Assembly (NCBI RefSeq): GCF_016765615.1
Contig: NZ_JAESWA010000027.1
Span: 169,929-233,928 of the forward strand
Reading direction: 5' to 3'
Source of the DNA: Clostridium paridis
Lineage (GTDB): Bacteria > Bacillota > Clostridia > Clostridiales > Clostridiaceae
Length of the DNA: 64,000 nucleotides
Part shown: one piece after another, positions 47,321 through 56,323 of the stretch
How the letters are laid out: the number at the start of each line of letters is the position of its first letter
How positions within the stretch are numbered: position 1 is the stretch's first letter
The notes under the pieces: model-generated
Database searches by the model: none
What the model was told of the DNA's origin: nothing
Seen by the model: only the letters and a program-made list of their open reading frames with translations
Position numbers and translations under genes: made by a program

Positions 47321-47821
47321 TCTGTTTATTATTATGAGTTTAGAAAATTAGTGAGTAATTATATTAGAAAATATCAGTAAAGTATGTTGAAATAAGAAAC
47401 AAACTTACTTTTGAGAGAAAGTTTGTGAATAATATAACAAATGTAAAAAATGAAAAAAGTTTACAATACAAATAAAAATATAAAAAAACAAAAGTTTACA
47501 AAAAATTAACTTTTTAATAATAAGAAAATATTAATTCTAGCAAGTGGCGATTTTATTGAGTTCTCTAATATTTATATATAATTGTAATTATTTGAAAATT
47601 AAGAAAATATATTTTTAAAGTTAAATATGAGTAAAAGTACCTATTGAATTTTAAAAATAGAGGTATAAAATATATGAAGAATAGTTAGTAAAAAATAGAA
47701 ATAATACGGACATAAATACGATTAATAAACTAAAAATATTGATAATTATTTATCCAACTTAACGAGTTTAATATAAATTTTATATTAAATATATTAATTG
47801 CTTTCATGAGAGGGATGAGAG
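47321..47821. other. 500-base AT-rich intergenic region upstream of the rnf operon
   Basis: No gene is seen. It holds a hairpin ACAAACTT/AAGTTTGT (47398-47425) and two AAAAGTTTACA copies about 34 bases apart (near 47456 and 47490), which could be regulator sites or TTTACA-type -35 elements. I find no clear Rex palindrome. Probably the rnf promoter and a long leader. Confidence 0.4.
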
Positions 47822-48241
47822 ATGAGTAAGGAGCAACAAGGTATAGTAATTGACACTAAAGAAAATACTGCAAAGGTTAAAGTAGCAAGACATGGGGACT
47901 GTGAAAACTGTGGAGCATGCCCAGGAGACTTAGCATTGGTGCTTGAAGTGATTAATACTCTTGGAGCTAAAAAAGGAGACAAGGTTATATTCGAGTTAAG
48001 GGAAGAGGGGATGGTAAAGGCAACATTTATTGTATACGCATTACCTTTAATATTGGGGACATTAGGAGCAGTAATTGGGTGGTTAATATCAAAAGGAATA
48101 AATTTAGACAATAGCTATTTACAAGTAATTGGGGGGATTCTAGGGTTTGTTATATCAATAGGTCTTATCATACGAGCTGAAAAGGATTCCAAGAAAGATT
48201 TAAAGAAGGTTTCTAGAATTACAAAAATATTAGAGAAATAG
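47822..48241 (+). CDS. RseC/MucC-family membrane protein
   Basis: 139 residues. A soluble N-terminal part has the Cys pattern HGDCENCGACPGDLAL (four-Cys-like CxxCxxC), then two membrane helices at ~64-85 and ~98-117. This is the SoxR-reducing-system RseC family, often encoded with rnf genes as here, and probably helps assembly or electron flow of the Rnf complex. ATG 47822 follows GAGAGG-type site. 57 bases before rnfC. Confidence 0.88.
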   Translation: MSKEQQGIVIDTKENTAKVKVARHGDCENCGACPGDLALVLEVINTLGAKKGDKVIFELREEGMVKATFIVYALPLILGTLGAVIGWLISKGINLDNSYLQVIGGILGFVISIGLIIRAEKDSKKDLKKVSRITKILEK

Positions 48242-48298
48242 TAGTTGACTTATGAATGCAAATCTTTTTAAACTACTGACTAGAATTGAGGTGTTTAG

Positions 48299-49615
48299 AT
48301 GTTAAAACTATTTAAAGGAGGAATTCATCCTAAGGATAATAAGATTTATTCACAGGATAAGCCAATAGAAAAAGCGCCAATACCTAATAGAGTAGTAATA
48401 CCTGTGAGGCAGCATATTGGTGCACCTTGTTCAGTTATGGTGGAACGTGGAGAGGAAGTTAAAAAGGGGCAAGTTATAGCTTATAGTGAAGCATTTGTTT
48501 CGAGTCCTATTCATTCCACTGTCTCAGGAAGAGTTATTGAAGTTGCAGATTATCCTCATGGAGTTTTTGGAAAGTGTTTATCAATAGTAATTGAAAGCGA
48601 CGGAAAGGATGAATGGGCTGAGGGTATTCCTATTAATAGAGATTGGGAAAGTTTAGATGTAGAAGAAATAAAAAGTATTATAAGAGGAGCAGGAATAGTT
48701 GGAATGGGGGGAGCTACCTTCCCAACACATGTTAAGTTATCACCTCCTAAGGATAAAGTTGTTGATACACTAATCTTAAATGGAGCAGAATGTGAACCTT
48801 ATCTTACAGCAGATTATAGAATGATGATTGAGTATCCAGAAGATATATTAATAGGTACTAGGATAACGATGAAGGTTTTAAATGTCTCAAAGGCTTTTGT
48901 TGCTATAGAGGATAATAAACCAGAAGCAATAAGAGTTATGAAGGATATTTTCAAAGGAACTGAAGTTAAAGTAATAGCATTGCCAACAAGGTATCCTCAA
49001 GGAGGAGAAAAGATGCTAATTAAGGCTGTAACAGGCCTTGAAGTGCCATCAGGAGGATTGCCAGCAGATGTTGGAGTAGTAGTGCAAAATACTGGTACGA
49101 TAAAAGCGATAAGTGATGCAGTTGTACAAGGTATACCTTTAATTGAAAGAGTAACTACTATCACTGGAGGAGCTATAGAAGAACCTAAAAATTTATTATT
49201 AAGAATAGGAACAACCTTCCAGGAAGCTATTGATATCTGTGGAGGGTTAAGAGAGGTTCCAGAGAAAATAATTATGGGTGGACCAATGATGGGGATGGCA
49301 CAATACTCAACAAATATACCAATAATAAAGGGGACCTCAGGAATACTTGCACTTACAAAATCTGAAATAAATATGAATAGGGAATCTAATTGCATAAGAT
49401 GTGGTAGTTGCATTGAAGCATGCCCTATGGGGTTAAATCCAAGTATGTTAAGTATTTTGGGAGAACGAAAGTTTTATGAAGAAGCAAAAAGTGATTATAA
49501 CCTATTGGATTGTATAGAGTGTGGATGCTGTACTTACGTTTGTCCAGCAAAACGAAACATAGTTCAATACATTAAATTTAGTAAGTCACAAAATGCATTA
49601 AAAGCAGCAAAATAG
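48299..49615 (+). CDS. rnfC: Rnf complex subunit C (NADH-binding, two 4Fe-4S)
   Basis: 438 residues. FKGGIHPKDNK start is typical. A NuoF-like NADH/FMN domain contains GMGGATFPTHVKL and LILNGAECEPYLTADYRMM; two ferredoxin clusters near the C-terminus are CIRCGSCIEACPMG and CIECGCCTYVCPAKR. It reduces NAD+ with electrons from the membrane part of Rnf. ATG 48299 follows GAGGTG. First of six rnf genes with short gaps. Confidence 0.95.
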   Translation: MLKLFKGGIHPKDNKIYSQDKPIEKAPIPNRVVIPVRQHIGAPCSVMVERGEEVKKGQVIAYSEAFVSSPIHSTVSGRVIEVADYPHGVFGKCLSIVIESDGKDEWAEGIPINRDWESLDVEEIKSIIRGAGIVGMGGATFPTHVKLSPPKDKVVDTLILNGAECEPYLTADYRMMIEYPEDILIGTRITMKVLNVSKAFVAIEDNKPEAIRVMKDIFKGTEVKVIALPTRYPQGGEKMLIKAVTGLEVPSGGLPADVGVVVQNTGTIKAISDAVVQGIPLIERVTTITGGAIEEPKNLLLRIGTTFQEAIDICGGLREVPEKIIMGGPMMGMAQYSTNIPIIKGTSGILALTKSEINMNRESNCIRCGSCIEACPMGLNPSMLSILGERKFYEEAKSDYNLLDCIECGCCTYVCPAKRNIVQYIKFSKSQNALKAAK

Positions 49616-49629
49616 ATGGAGGAAGTTTT

Positions 49630-50622
49630 ATGGAAAGTAGTATAGAATCTAACAAAAATTTGTTAAGGGTTTCTGCATCTCCACATATACGTTCTGAGCA
49701 GTCTATAAGTAAAATAATGTGGAGAGTTAATTTAGCTCTGCTTCCTGCGGGTATTTTTAGTGTATATCACTTTGGAATTAAAGCTTTAATAACTTTATTA
49801 ACAGGAAGTATTTCTGCAGTATTAGTAGAATATTTAGTAGAGAAATTTATGAAAAAACCAATCACAATTAGTGATGGAAGTGCATTTTTAACAGGGTTGT
49901 TATTGGCGATGTGTATACCACCAGATATGCCAATATATATGACTGCAGTAGGGTCTTTTATAGCAATAGCAATTGCTAAACATTCCATGGGAGGATTAGG
50001 ATATAACATCTTTAATCCAGCACATATTGGGAGAGCGGCACTTATGGTTTCATGGCCAGTGTTTATGACTACTTGGAGAAGTATGAACTCGGCTGTGGAT
50101 GGAGTTACTACAGCAACCCCTTTAAACATTTTAAAACAACAAGGTTACGATAAACTTGTAGCCACCTTTGGTAGTAAAACTGAAATGTACAAGGAAATGT
50201 TTTTAGGTAATAGGAATGGTAGTATAGGTGAAACCTGTGCTGTTTTATTAATTTTAGGTGGAATTTATTTAATATATAAAGGATATATCAATTGGTTTGT
50301 ACCTGTACTAATGATAGGTACAGTGGCAGCAATAACATGGATATTTGGGCCAAATGGCATGTTTACAGGAGATCCATTATTCCACATACTAGCAGGGGGA
50401 TTAATAATAGGGGCTTTCTTTATGGCTACAGACATGGTTACAATACCCATTACGATAAAAGGTCAGGTGATTTTTGCCATTGGAGCAGGTTTCTTAACCG
50501 CCCTCATAAGATTAAAGGGAGGGTATCCTGAAGGGGTTTGCTATGCAATTTTGCTAATGAATAGTATTACTCCACTAATAGACAGATTTACTCAACCTAA
50601 AAAGTTTGGAGTAAGGGGGTAA
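49630..50622 (+). CDS. rnfD: Rnf complex subunit D
   Basis: 330 residues with about nine to ten helices. The covalent FMN attachment Thr lies in DGVTTATPLN. GHILAGGLIIGAFFMATDMVTIP-like segment and LKGGYPEGVCYAILLMN are conserved. Part of the ion-translocating membrane core. Stop overlaps the ATG of rnfG (TAATG). Confidence 0.95.
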   Translation: MESSIESNKNLLRVSASPHIRSEQSISKIMWRVNLALLPAGIFSVYHFGIKALITLLTGSISAVLVEYLVEKFMKKPITISDGSAFLTGLLLAMCIPPDMPIYMTAVGSFIAIAIAKHSMGGLGYNIFNPAHIGRAALMVSWPVFMTTWRSMNSAVDGVTTATPLNILKQQGYDKLVATFGSKTEMYKEMFLGNRNGSIGETCAVLLILGGIYLIYKGYINWFVPVLMIGTVAAITWIFGPNGMFTGDPLFHILAGGLIIGAFFMATDMVTIPITIKGQVIFAIGAGFLTALIRLKGGYPEGVCYAILLMNSITPLIDRFTQPKKFGVRG

Positions 50623-51191
50623 TGGACATGAATGAAGAACATAAAGAGAAAGAGTATAGTATTTTTCAAATTGCTTTTAATCTTGCCATAGCATGTCTTA
50701 TTTCAGGAGCAATAATTGCGTTAACCTATTATAAAACTGCAGCAACAGCAGTGCAGAAGAGCGAAGAACTTCTTAATCAATCCATGAAATCTTTGGTTAC
50801 TGATGCTGAAAGTTTTAAGGCTATAGATGGAAAGACAGGTTGGTATAGCGCAGAAAAAGGAGGAAAGGTTATAGCTTATGTAGTTCCAACAGAAACAAAA
50901 GGATACGGGGGAACTATAAAATTACTTACAGCCATAACTCCAGAAGGAAAAATAATAGATTATAACATAATATCCCATAACGAAACTCCAGGGTTAGGGG
51001 ATAATGCTTCCAAGGATAAATTCAGGAAGCAATTTAACGGAAAAGATATAAATGGTTTATCTGTTGTAAAGGATCCATCAGACAAGGAACATATCCAAGC
51101 TATGACAGGTGCGACAATATCATCAAAAGCTGTTACTAAAGGTGAAAAAGAGGCGGTAGAACTAGTAATTGAATATAAGGAGGGAAAGTAA
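50622..51191 (+). CDS. rnfG: Rnf complex subunit G (covalent FMN)
   Basis: 189 residues: one N-terminal helix (~14-34), then an extracytoplasmic FMN-binding domain. The flavinylation motif is MTGATISSKAV with FMN on the Thr, and NETPGLGDNA is also conserved. The second in-frame ATG at 50628 fits the GGGGG ribosome site (50615-50619) better than 50622. Overlaps the rnfE ribosome site. Confidence 0.94.
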   Translation: MDMNEEHKEKEYSIFQIAFNLAIACLISGAIIALTYYKTAATAVQKSEELLNQSMKSLVTDAESFKAIDGKTGWYSAEKGGKVIAYVVPTETKGYGGTIKLLTAITPEGKIIDYNIISHNETPGLGDNASKDKFRKQFNGKDINGLSVVKDPSDKEHIQAMTGATISSKAVTKGEKEAVELVIEYKEGK

Positions 51192-51192
51192 C

Positions 51193-51819
51193 ATGAGAGA
51201 ACTTTGGAAGATTTTTTATAAAGGGCTCTTTGATGAAAATCCGATTTTTAGATTGGCATTAAGCTTATGCCCAGCCTTAGCAGTTACAACTACTGCATCA
51301 AATGCACTTACTATGGGACTTTGCGTAATGTTTGTAATAACAGCGAATAATACAGTAGTTTCATTAACTAGAAAGTTAGTTAATCCAAAGGTTAGAGTAC
51401 CAATATATATTACCTCAATTGCTACAATAGTTACGTTGGTTCAGTTAATTTTACAGGCATATTTTCCGGTTTTATATAAAAACCTTGGAATATATCTAGC
51501 TCTAGTAGTAGTTTTTGCAATAATACTAGCACGAGCAGAAGTATTTGCATCTAAGAATCCTATTTTCCCATCATTCCTAGATGGATTAGGAATGGGTTGT
51601 GGATTTACACTAGCTATGTTGTTAATTGGAGTAATTAGAGAATTCTTTGGAATGGGAACAATATTTGGAGTAACAATATTAGGAAGTTGGTATAATCCTG
51701 CACTAATATTTATTCTACCACCAGGAGCATTTATGGTTATTGGGTATTTAATAGGTGGAATGAAGCTACTAGATAAAAGAAAAGCAGCAATAGCAAGAAA
51801 AGGAAGTGAAGCAAGGTGA
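51193..51819 (+). CDS. rnfE: Rnf complex subunit E
   Basis: About 208 residues with six helices. Family motifs include NPIFRLALSLCPALAVTT, ARAEVFASKNP and SFLDGLGMGCGFTLAMLLIG. Start chosen at ATG 51193, preceded by AAGGAGGG that lies in the end of rnfG; a frame from 51169 overlaps rnfG and lacks a site. Overlaps rnfA (GTGA). Confidence 0.95.
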   Translation: MRELWKIFYKGLFDENPIFRLALSLCPALAVTTTASNALTMGLCVMFVITANNTVVSLTRKLVNPKVRVPIYITSIATIVTLVQLILQAYFPVLYKNLGIYLALVVVFAIILARAEVFASKNPIFPSFLDGLGMGCGFTLAMLLIGVIREFFGMGTIFGVTILGSWYNPALIFILPPGAFMVIGYLIGGMKLLDKRKAAIARKGSEAR

Positions 51820-52397
51820 AGGATTACTTTATATTATTTATGAGTGCTGTATTAGTTAATAACTTTGTATTAACTAGATTTTTAGGATTATGTATATTTT
51901 TTGGAGTATCAAAGAATTTAGATGCATCAATTGGCATGGGTATGGCAGTAACATCAGTAATAACCTTGAGTTCTATATTATCTTGGGTTGTATATCATTT
52001 TGTATTAGCTCCTTTTCACGTAACATTTTTAACTACACTGATATTTGTTTTATTGATTGCCAGCTTTGTACAATTACTAGAAATGATTATTAAAAAGTAT
52101 CTGCCCACATTATATGGAATGTGGGGAATATACCTACTATTAATAGCAACTAACTGCGTTGTGCTAGGAGTACCTTTATTAAATGTTGAATCAAATTATA
52201 CATTCTTAAAGAGTATAGTTTTTGCAGTGGGTTCGGGAATGGGTTTTGCGCTGGCAATTACATTAATGGCTAGTCTAAGAGAAAAACTGAGGTATGCAGA
52301 TGTTCCAGAATCGTTGCAAGGAACTGGTGTGGCATTTATTGTAGCAGGTATGTTAGCATTAGCTTTTCTAGGTTTCTCAGGCATGATATCAATTTAA
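51816..52397 (+). CDS. rnfA: Rnf complex subunit A
   Basis: 193 residues, six helices. LVNNFVLTRFLGLCIFFGVSKNLD and TNCVVLGVPLLNVESNYTFL are the duplicated RnfA/E motifs with the membrane Cys residues thought to bind an iron-sulfur centre with RnfE. GTG start overlaps the rnfE stop. Confidence 0.95.
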   Translation: MKDYFILFMSAVLVNNFVLTRFLGLCIFFGVSKNLDASIGMGMAVTSVITLSSILSWVVYHFVLAPFHVTFLTTLIFVLLIASFVQLLEMIIKKYLPTLYGMWGIYLLLIATNCVVLGVPLLNVESNYTFLKSIVFAVGSGMGFALAITLMASLREKLRYADVPESLQGTGVAFIVAGMLALAFLGFSGMISI

Positions 52398-52409
52398 GGA
52401 GGGAGTATT

Positions 52410-53276
52410 ATGTTGAGTACAGCAATTGCCGTTATAGTTGTTATGGCTGTGGTAGGGATTATTTTTGGATTAGTACTAGCTATAGCCAATAAAAAATTTG
52501 CAGTGGAAGTTAATCCACTAATTGAAATGGTTGATGAAATATTACCAAAAGGACAATGCGGAAGCTGTGGATATGCAGGGTGTAAAGCTTATGCTGAAGC
52601 TGTAGTTTTAGATCCTAATGTTCCAGCAAATTTATGTGTGCCTGGAAAGATAGAAATAGCTAAAAAGGTAGGAGAACTTACTGGAAAAGTTGCAGAAGAG
52701 ATTGAACCAATGGTAGCCCATGTAAGGTGTTTAGGTTCAAAGGATAAGACTGTGTTAAATTATAACTATGAAGGAATTGACGATTGCATGGCAGCAAGTT
52801 TGTTACTTGGAGGCCCAAAAGGATGTCAATATGGATGTCTAGGGTTTGGTACTTGCGTAAAAAATTGCCCCTTTGGAGCTATGACTATGGGGGATAATGG
52901 GATACCTGTTGTGGATAGAGAAATATGTACAGGTTGTAAGAAGTGCCAAGAATCCTGTCCTAAAAAAGTAATTGAAATGATTCCTAAAGACTCTATTGTT
53001 ATGGTAAACTGCAATTCTTTAGAAAAGGGAGCAGTAGCACGAAAGCTTTGTACTGTTTCTTGTTTAGGTTGTGGTATTTGTAGTAGAAGTTGTACTCATG
53101 GGGCTATAAAAGTTGAAAATAATCTAGCGATTGTTAATTCGGAAATATGTATAAATGAATGTACGAATGCAGTTTGCACAGAAAAATGCCCAACAAAAGC
53201 AATAGAAATTATATTACCTAGATTGAGAGAAGATATCAAAAAAGAGGAATCTGTTGAGCATAAGCCAGCAATTTAG
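52410..53276 (+). CDS. rnfB: Rnf complex subunit B (multi-cluster ferredoxin)
   Basis: 288 residues. N-terminal anchor helix (~4-24), then the CGSCGYAGCKAYAEAV Fe-S motif, followed by several ferredoxin clusters: CQYGCLGFGTCVKNCPFG, CTGCKKCQESCP and CLGCGICSRSCTHG. The last motif CINECTNAVCTEKCP has C-x3-C-x4-C-x3-C spacing rather than the standard CxxCxxCxxxC. It is the entry point for reduced ferredoxin electrons. Clostridial gene order rnfCDGEAB is complete. Preceded by AAGGAGGG. Confidence 0.95.
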   Translation: MLSTAIAVIVVMAVVGIIFGLVLAIANKKFAVEVNPLIEMVDEILPKGQCGSCGYAGCKAYAEAVVLDPNVPANLCVPGKIEIAKKVGELTGKVAEEIEPMVAHVRCLGSKDKTVLNYNYEGIDDCMAASLLLGGPKGCQYGCLGFGTCVKNCPFGAMTMGDNGIPVVDREICTGCKKCQESCPKKVIEMIPKDSIVMVNCNSLEKGAVARKLCTVSCLGCGICSRSCTHGAIKVENNLAIVNSEICINECTNAVCTEKCPTKAIEIILPRLREDIKKEESVEHKPAI

Positions 53277-53293
53277 TTAATGAATTTGAACTT

Positions 53294-53338
53294 AAAAATA
53301 GTACTATTAGTTTATATAACTACTAGTACTATTTTTAT
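53294..53338. terminator. Bidirectional terminator after rnfB
   Basis: AAAAATAGTACTA/TAGTACTATTTTT, 13-bp stem, T/A flanks; between convergent genes. Confidence 0.82.
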
Positions 53339-53851
53339 TTAGGAAATATATATAGTTGTGCCTTTTGGAACATTATCATAAATCCATTTAGCATTTAAGA
53401 GAGCAAGTCTTACACAACCATCGGAAATACGTTTGCCCAATCTTCCGTCACGTATGGTTCCATTAAGATTATAGATTATTGAGTGAAATAAGTAATTTCC
53501 AACTATTTGAGTGTAATATCTACATTTATATCCTTTCTCTTCCCCGAAAGATAAACCTTTAATACCAACTTTAAAAGTGCCTTTAGGAGTAGGGGTTGAA
53601 GGTTTACCAATAGAACAACTGTAACTATTTAAGAGTTTCCAATTGTCTTTAGCACCTTGAAAAATATTTGTTTTAAAATTTTTAGTATCTACCCAAATAA
53701 GAAAGGAGGTTGTGCTTGAGAGGTTATTTACTATATTCTCAGCATTATTTGAGTAGGTAGGATCTTTTCTAAATAGATTAACAGTTTTATCTAATGTAGG
53801 ATTAAGAAAAGCTATAAGTATTTTTATGGGATAATTAAACGATATTTTCAT
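53339..53851 (-). CDS. L,D-transpeptidase (YkuD) domain protein with variant active site
   Basis: 170 residues. The YkuD fold is recognised by SIGKPSTPTPKGTFKVG, the His in YLFHSIIYN and the nucleophile region RISDGCVRLALLNAKWIYD. The canonical site is SHGCxR; here it is SDGC, so the His preceding Gly-Cys is replaced by Asp while the Cys and Arg remain. It would cross-link peptidoglycan or anchor proteins if exported, but no strong signal peptide is apparent, only a mildly hydrophobic N-terminus. Confidence 0.88.
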   Translation of the reverse strand: MKISFNYPIKILIAFLNPTLDKTVNLFRKDPTYSNNAENIVNNLSSTTSFLIWVDTKNFKTNIFQGAKDNWKLLNSYSCSIGKPSTPTPKGTFKVGIKGLSFGEEKGYKCRYYTQIVGNYLFHSIIYNLNGTIRDGRLGKRISDGCVRLALLNAKWIYDNVPKGTTIYIS

Positions 53852-53990
53852 AGGTCACCTTTATTAAAATCTATATACTATTATGATAGTTTTAGATAAA
53901 AATCATGTTCCAACAATAAGCAGTAATAATATTTCCTATTATGGGGAATTTATATGGGTAGTGATTATGATTAGTGAGAGTGTGATTCTT

Positions 53991-54716
53991 ATGGATGTTA
54001 AAGAATTATTATCTGATGCGGACATTATTATACGAAGTATTGTATCTATAGTAATGTTATTTATTTTTACTAGACTTATGGGTAAAAAACAAATTTCACA
54101 ACTATCATTTTTTGATTATATTGCAGGAATATCTATAGGATCTATTGCTGGAGAATTTACAATTAATGAAGATATTAGTTATATTCATGGACTCATAGGA
54201 ATTGTTGTATATTCAGTTATACCCATAGCAATAGGATACATATCATTAAAAGGAATAAAGCTCAGAAAAATACTAGGTGATTCGCCAACAATTCTTATAC
54301 AAGATGGGAAATTTATTGAGAAAAATCTTAAAAAGAGCAAATTTACAATAAATGATGTATTAGAGGAGTGTAGATTAAAAGGGGCATTTAATATCTCTGC
54401 AGTTGAGTATGCAATACTTGAAACAAGTGGGCAAGTTAGTGTTCTACTTAAGCCACATGAGCAGATGGTAACACGAAAAGATTTAAATATTCAGGCATCC
54501 TATGAAGGGATAATAGCGGATATAATTATTGACGGTAAAATAATTGAGGATCATTTAAAACTTATGAATAAAGATAAAGACTGGCTATTAAAAGAATTAG
54601 AAAAAAAGTCTATTAAATCACCTGAAGAAGTATTTTTAGCAACTATGGATTCGAAGGGTGAAGTATATATAGATCTAAAGAATAAAGATCCTAAAGTTTT
54701 GGATGTTATAGAGTAA
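53991..54716 (+). CDS. DUF421 (YetF-like) membrane protein
   Basis: About 241 residues. Three N-terminal helices with VMLFIFTRLMGKKQISQLSFFDYIAGISIGSIA are the DUF421 hallmark; the cytoplasmic part has GDSPTILIQDGKFIEKNLKKSKFTINDVLEECRLKG. Function of the family is unknown, with some links to spore and membrane integrity. The start is uncertain: ATG 53991 (GAGAG at 53976) fits the family length; in-frame ATGs at 53967 and 53883 also exist but have poor sites. Confidence 0.88.
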   Translation: MDVKELLSDADIIIRSIVSIVMLFIFTRLMGKKQISQLSFFDYIAGISIGSIAGEFTINEDISYIHGLIGIVVYSVIPIAIGYISLKGIKLRKILGDSPTILIQDGKFIEKNLKKSKFTINDVLEECRLKGAFNISAVEYAILETSGQVSVLLKPHEQMVTRKDLNIQASYEGIIADIIIDGKIIEDHLKLMNKDKDWLLKELEKKSIKSPEEVFLATMDSKGEVYIDLKNKDPKVLDVIE

Positions 54717-54752
54717 TACATATTTTGCTTAAAAATAAGGAGGATAAACGTA

Positions 54753-55394
54753 ATGAAAAAAATCTTATCAAAGATTCTATTGGTACTATTTTTGATTCAG
54801 GTAATAGCTCCGTTAAAAGTATATGGAGTAGATAAGAAAATAGAAAATTCTTATAGTGAAAAGGGGTGCATAACTCAAGAAGTTCAAAGAAAGCTATGGG
54901 AAGAACATGTTCAGTGGACTAGAAGCTATATAGTTAGTGCATTGGCAAATTTAGATGATAAGGAAATAGTGTTACAAAGGTTACTTAAAAATCAAGATGA
55001 TATAGGGAATTCTATAAAACCGTATTATGGGGAGAAGGCAGGAAATTCTTTAGCGGTACTTTTAAAAGAACATATTAGTTTAGCAGGGCAGGTATTAGAA
55101 GCTGCTAAGAACGGAAAAAAAGATGATTTAGAAAAATATAATAAACTATGGTACGAAAATGCAGATAAAATTTCAAGTTTTATGAGCAAAGCTAATCCAA
55201 CCTGGGATGAAAATTTTATAAAAGACATGTTATATAAACATTTGGGGTTTGTCACTGATCAGGTTTTAGCTAGATTAAATAAGGACTGGAACTTAGATAT
55301 AATTTCTTATGATAAAGGGCAGAATCATATGTTGATGTTTGCAGATATTATTTCGAAAGGCATAATAAAGCAATTTCCTGACAAATTCAAATAA
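54753..55394 (+). CDS. Secreted helical protein of a widespread uncharacterised family
   Basis: 213 residues with a signal peptide (ending near VYGVD). The mature part looks all-helical with regularly placed acidic and His residues: LWEEHVQWTRSYIVSAL, RLLKNQDDIGNSIKPYYGEKAG, LLKEHISLAGQVLEAAK, WYENADKISSFMSKANP and MLYKHLGFVTDQV. These segments recur in many bacterial proteins, but the function is not known to me. The E/H spacing in each helix hints at a four-helix metal-binding bundle (inference). AAGGAGG precedes the ATG. Follows DUF421 by 36 bases. Confidence 0.82.
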   Translation: MKKILSKILLVLFLIQVIAPLKVYGVDKKIENSYSEKGCITQEVQRKLWEEHVQWTRSYIVSALANLDDKEIVLQRLLKNQDDIGNSIKPYYGEKAGNSLAVLLKEHISLAGQVLEAAKNGKKDDLEKYNKLWYENADKISSFMSKANPTWDENFIKDMLYKHLGFVTDQVLARLNKDWNLDIISYDKGQNHMLMFADIISKGIIKQFPDKFK

Positions 55395-55399
55395 ATTAT

Positions 55400-55501
55400 T
55401 ATAGGGTTTTAAGTTCAACTAATAATTTATTAGTGTCTGAAAATGTCCAGAGACCGATATTTTCAAACAAGAATAAATTAAGTTTCCTATAAAACCCTAT
55501 A
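55400..55501. repeat. Terminal-inverted-repeat element, copy 1 (102 bp)
   Basis: Starts TATAGGGTTTTAAGTTCAAC and ends GTTTCCTATAAAACCCTATA; the outer 12 bases are exactly complementary and the inner parts imperfectly so. The centre contains its own GAAAAT...ATTTTC hairpin. Confidence 0.6.
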
Positions 55502-55503
55502 TA

Positions 55504-55536
55504 GGGCTTATTAAAGATTTAATAGGCCATTTTTTA
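55504..55536 (+). terminator. Terminator after secreted helical protein gene
   Basis: Imperfect stem GGGCTTATTAAA/TTTAATAGGCC then ATTTTTTAT. Confidence 0.65.
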
Positions 55537-55624
55537 TGCAAAAACTAATATATTTTATGTTAGAAAGTTTACTTTATATAGTGTATTATTAAGTTAAATA
55601 AATTAAGAGGGGAATGGAGATTAT

Positions 55625-56269
55625 ATGGGTGAGCTTAAGAAAATATTAAAGCCTAAATTAGAAGCTGAACTAAATAGAAATGATGATATTGAAAGTTTAA
55701 TAATAAATGAAAATTATATTTCAGACACTATAATTGAAAATATTAATTTGGATTATATAAATGAAGAAAAAGTTGAGATAAATGGTTGTAAGTTTGTAAA
55801 TGTAATATTTAACGAGTGTTCTTTAAGGAATGTAGATCTACTAGATGTAGTATTTGAAAATTGTGATTTATCTAATGTAGATTTTTCGGATGGAAGCATT
55901 CACAGGGTAGAATTTAAGGATTGTAAGCTTATAGGCACTAATTTTAGTGGCGGAAATCTTCAAAATATATTATTTCAAGAGTCTTTAGGACGGTATTCAA
56001 ATTTTGGATATTCTAAAATGAAGGATATAAATTTTAAAGAGTGTAATATGCAAGGAGCAATATTTTTAGAATGTAATTTTAATAGCGTTGCATTTAAAGA
56101 GTGTAATTTAGCAAGTTCTGAGTTTACCAATACTCTCCTTAAAAAAGTTGATTTTAGAGATAGTGATATTTCGGAAATTGCTTTAACTGGAAGAGAACTA
56201 AAGGATGCTATAGTATCACCAATTCAAGCAGTCGAATTAGCAAGACTTCTAGGAGTTATAATTAAATAA
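55625..56269 (+). CDS. Pentapeptide-repeat protein
   Basis: 214 residues. From about 50 to 185 the sequence follows the A(D/N)LXX quintet pattern, for example NVDLLDVVFENCDLSNVDFSDGS and SNFGYSKMKDINFKECNMQGA, with central Phe/Leu every five residues. It predicts a right-handed quadrilateral beta helix. Related to Qnr-like/MfpA folds only by architecture; role unknown. ATG follows GAGGGGAATGGAG. Confidence 0.88.
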   Translation: MGELKKILKPKLEAELNRNDDIESLIINENYISDTIIENINLDYINEEKVEINGCKFVNVIFNECSLRNVDLLDVVFENCDLSNVDFSDGSIHRVEFKDCKLIGTNFSGGNLQNILFQESLGRYSNFGYSKMKDINFKECNMQGAIFLECNFNSVAFKECNLASSEFTNTLLKKVDFRDSDISEIALTGRELKDAIVSPIQAVELARLLGVIIK

Positions 56270-56279
56270 GATATAGTAT

Positions 56280-56314
56280 AAAAGCCAAAGGAAATAACTT
56301 ATCCTTTGGCTTTT
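56280..56314. terminator. Bidirectional terminator between pentapeptide-repeat and mtnN genes
   Basis: AAAAGCCAAAGGA/TCCTTTGGCTTTT perfect 13-bp stem, 9-nt loop. Confidence 0.9.
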
Positions 56315-56323
56315 AATTATTAA

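Noticed and set aside
47321..47821. A gene or known riboswitch in the long gap before the rnf operon
   Set aside because: No frame with a ribosome site and no conserved aptamer motif was found; it is very AT-rich.
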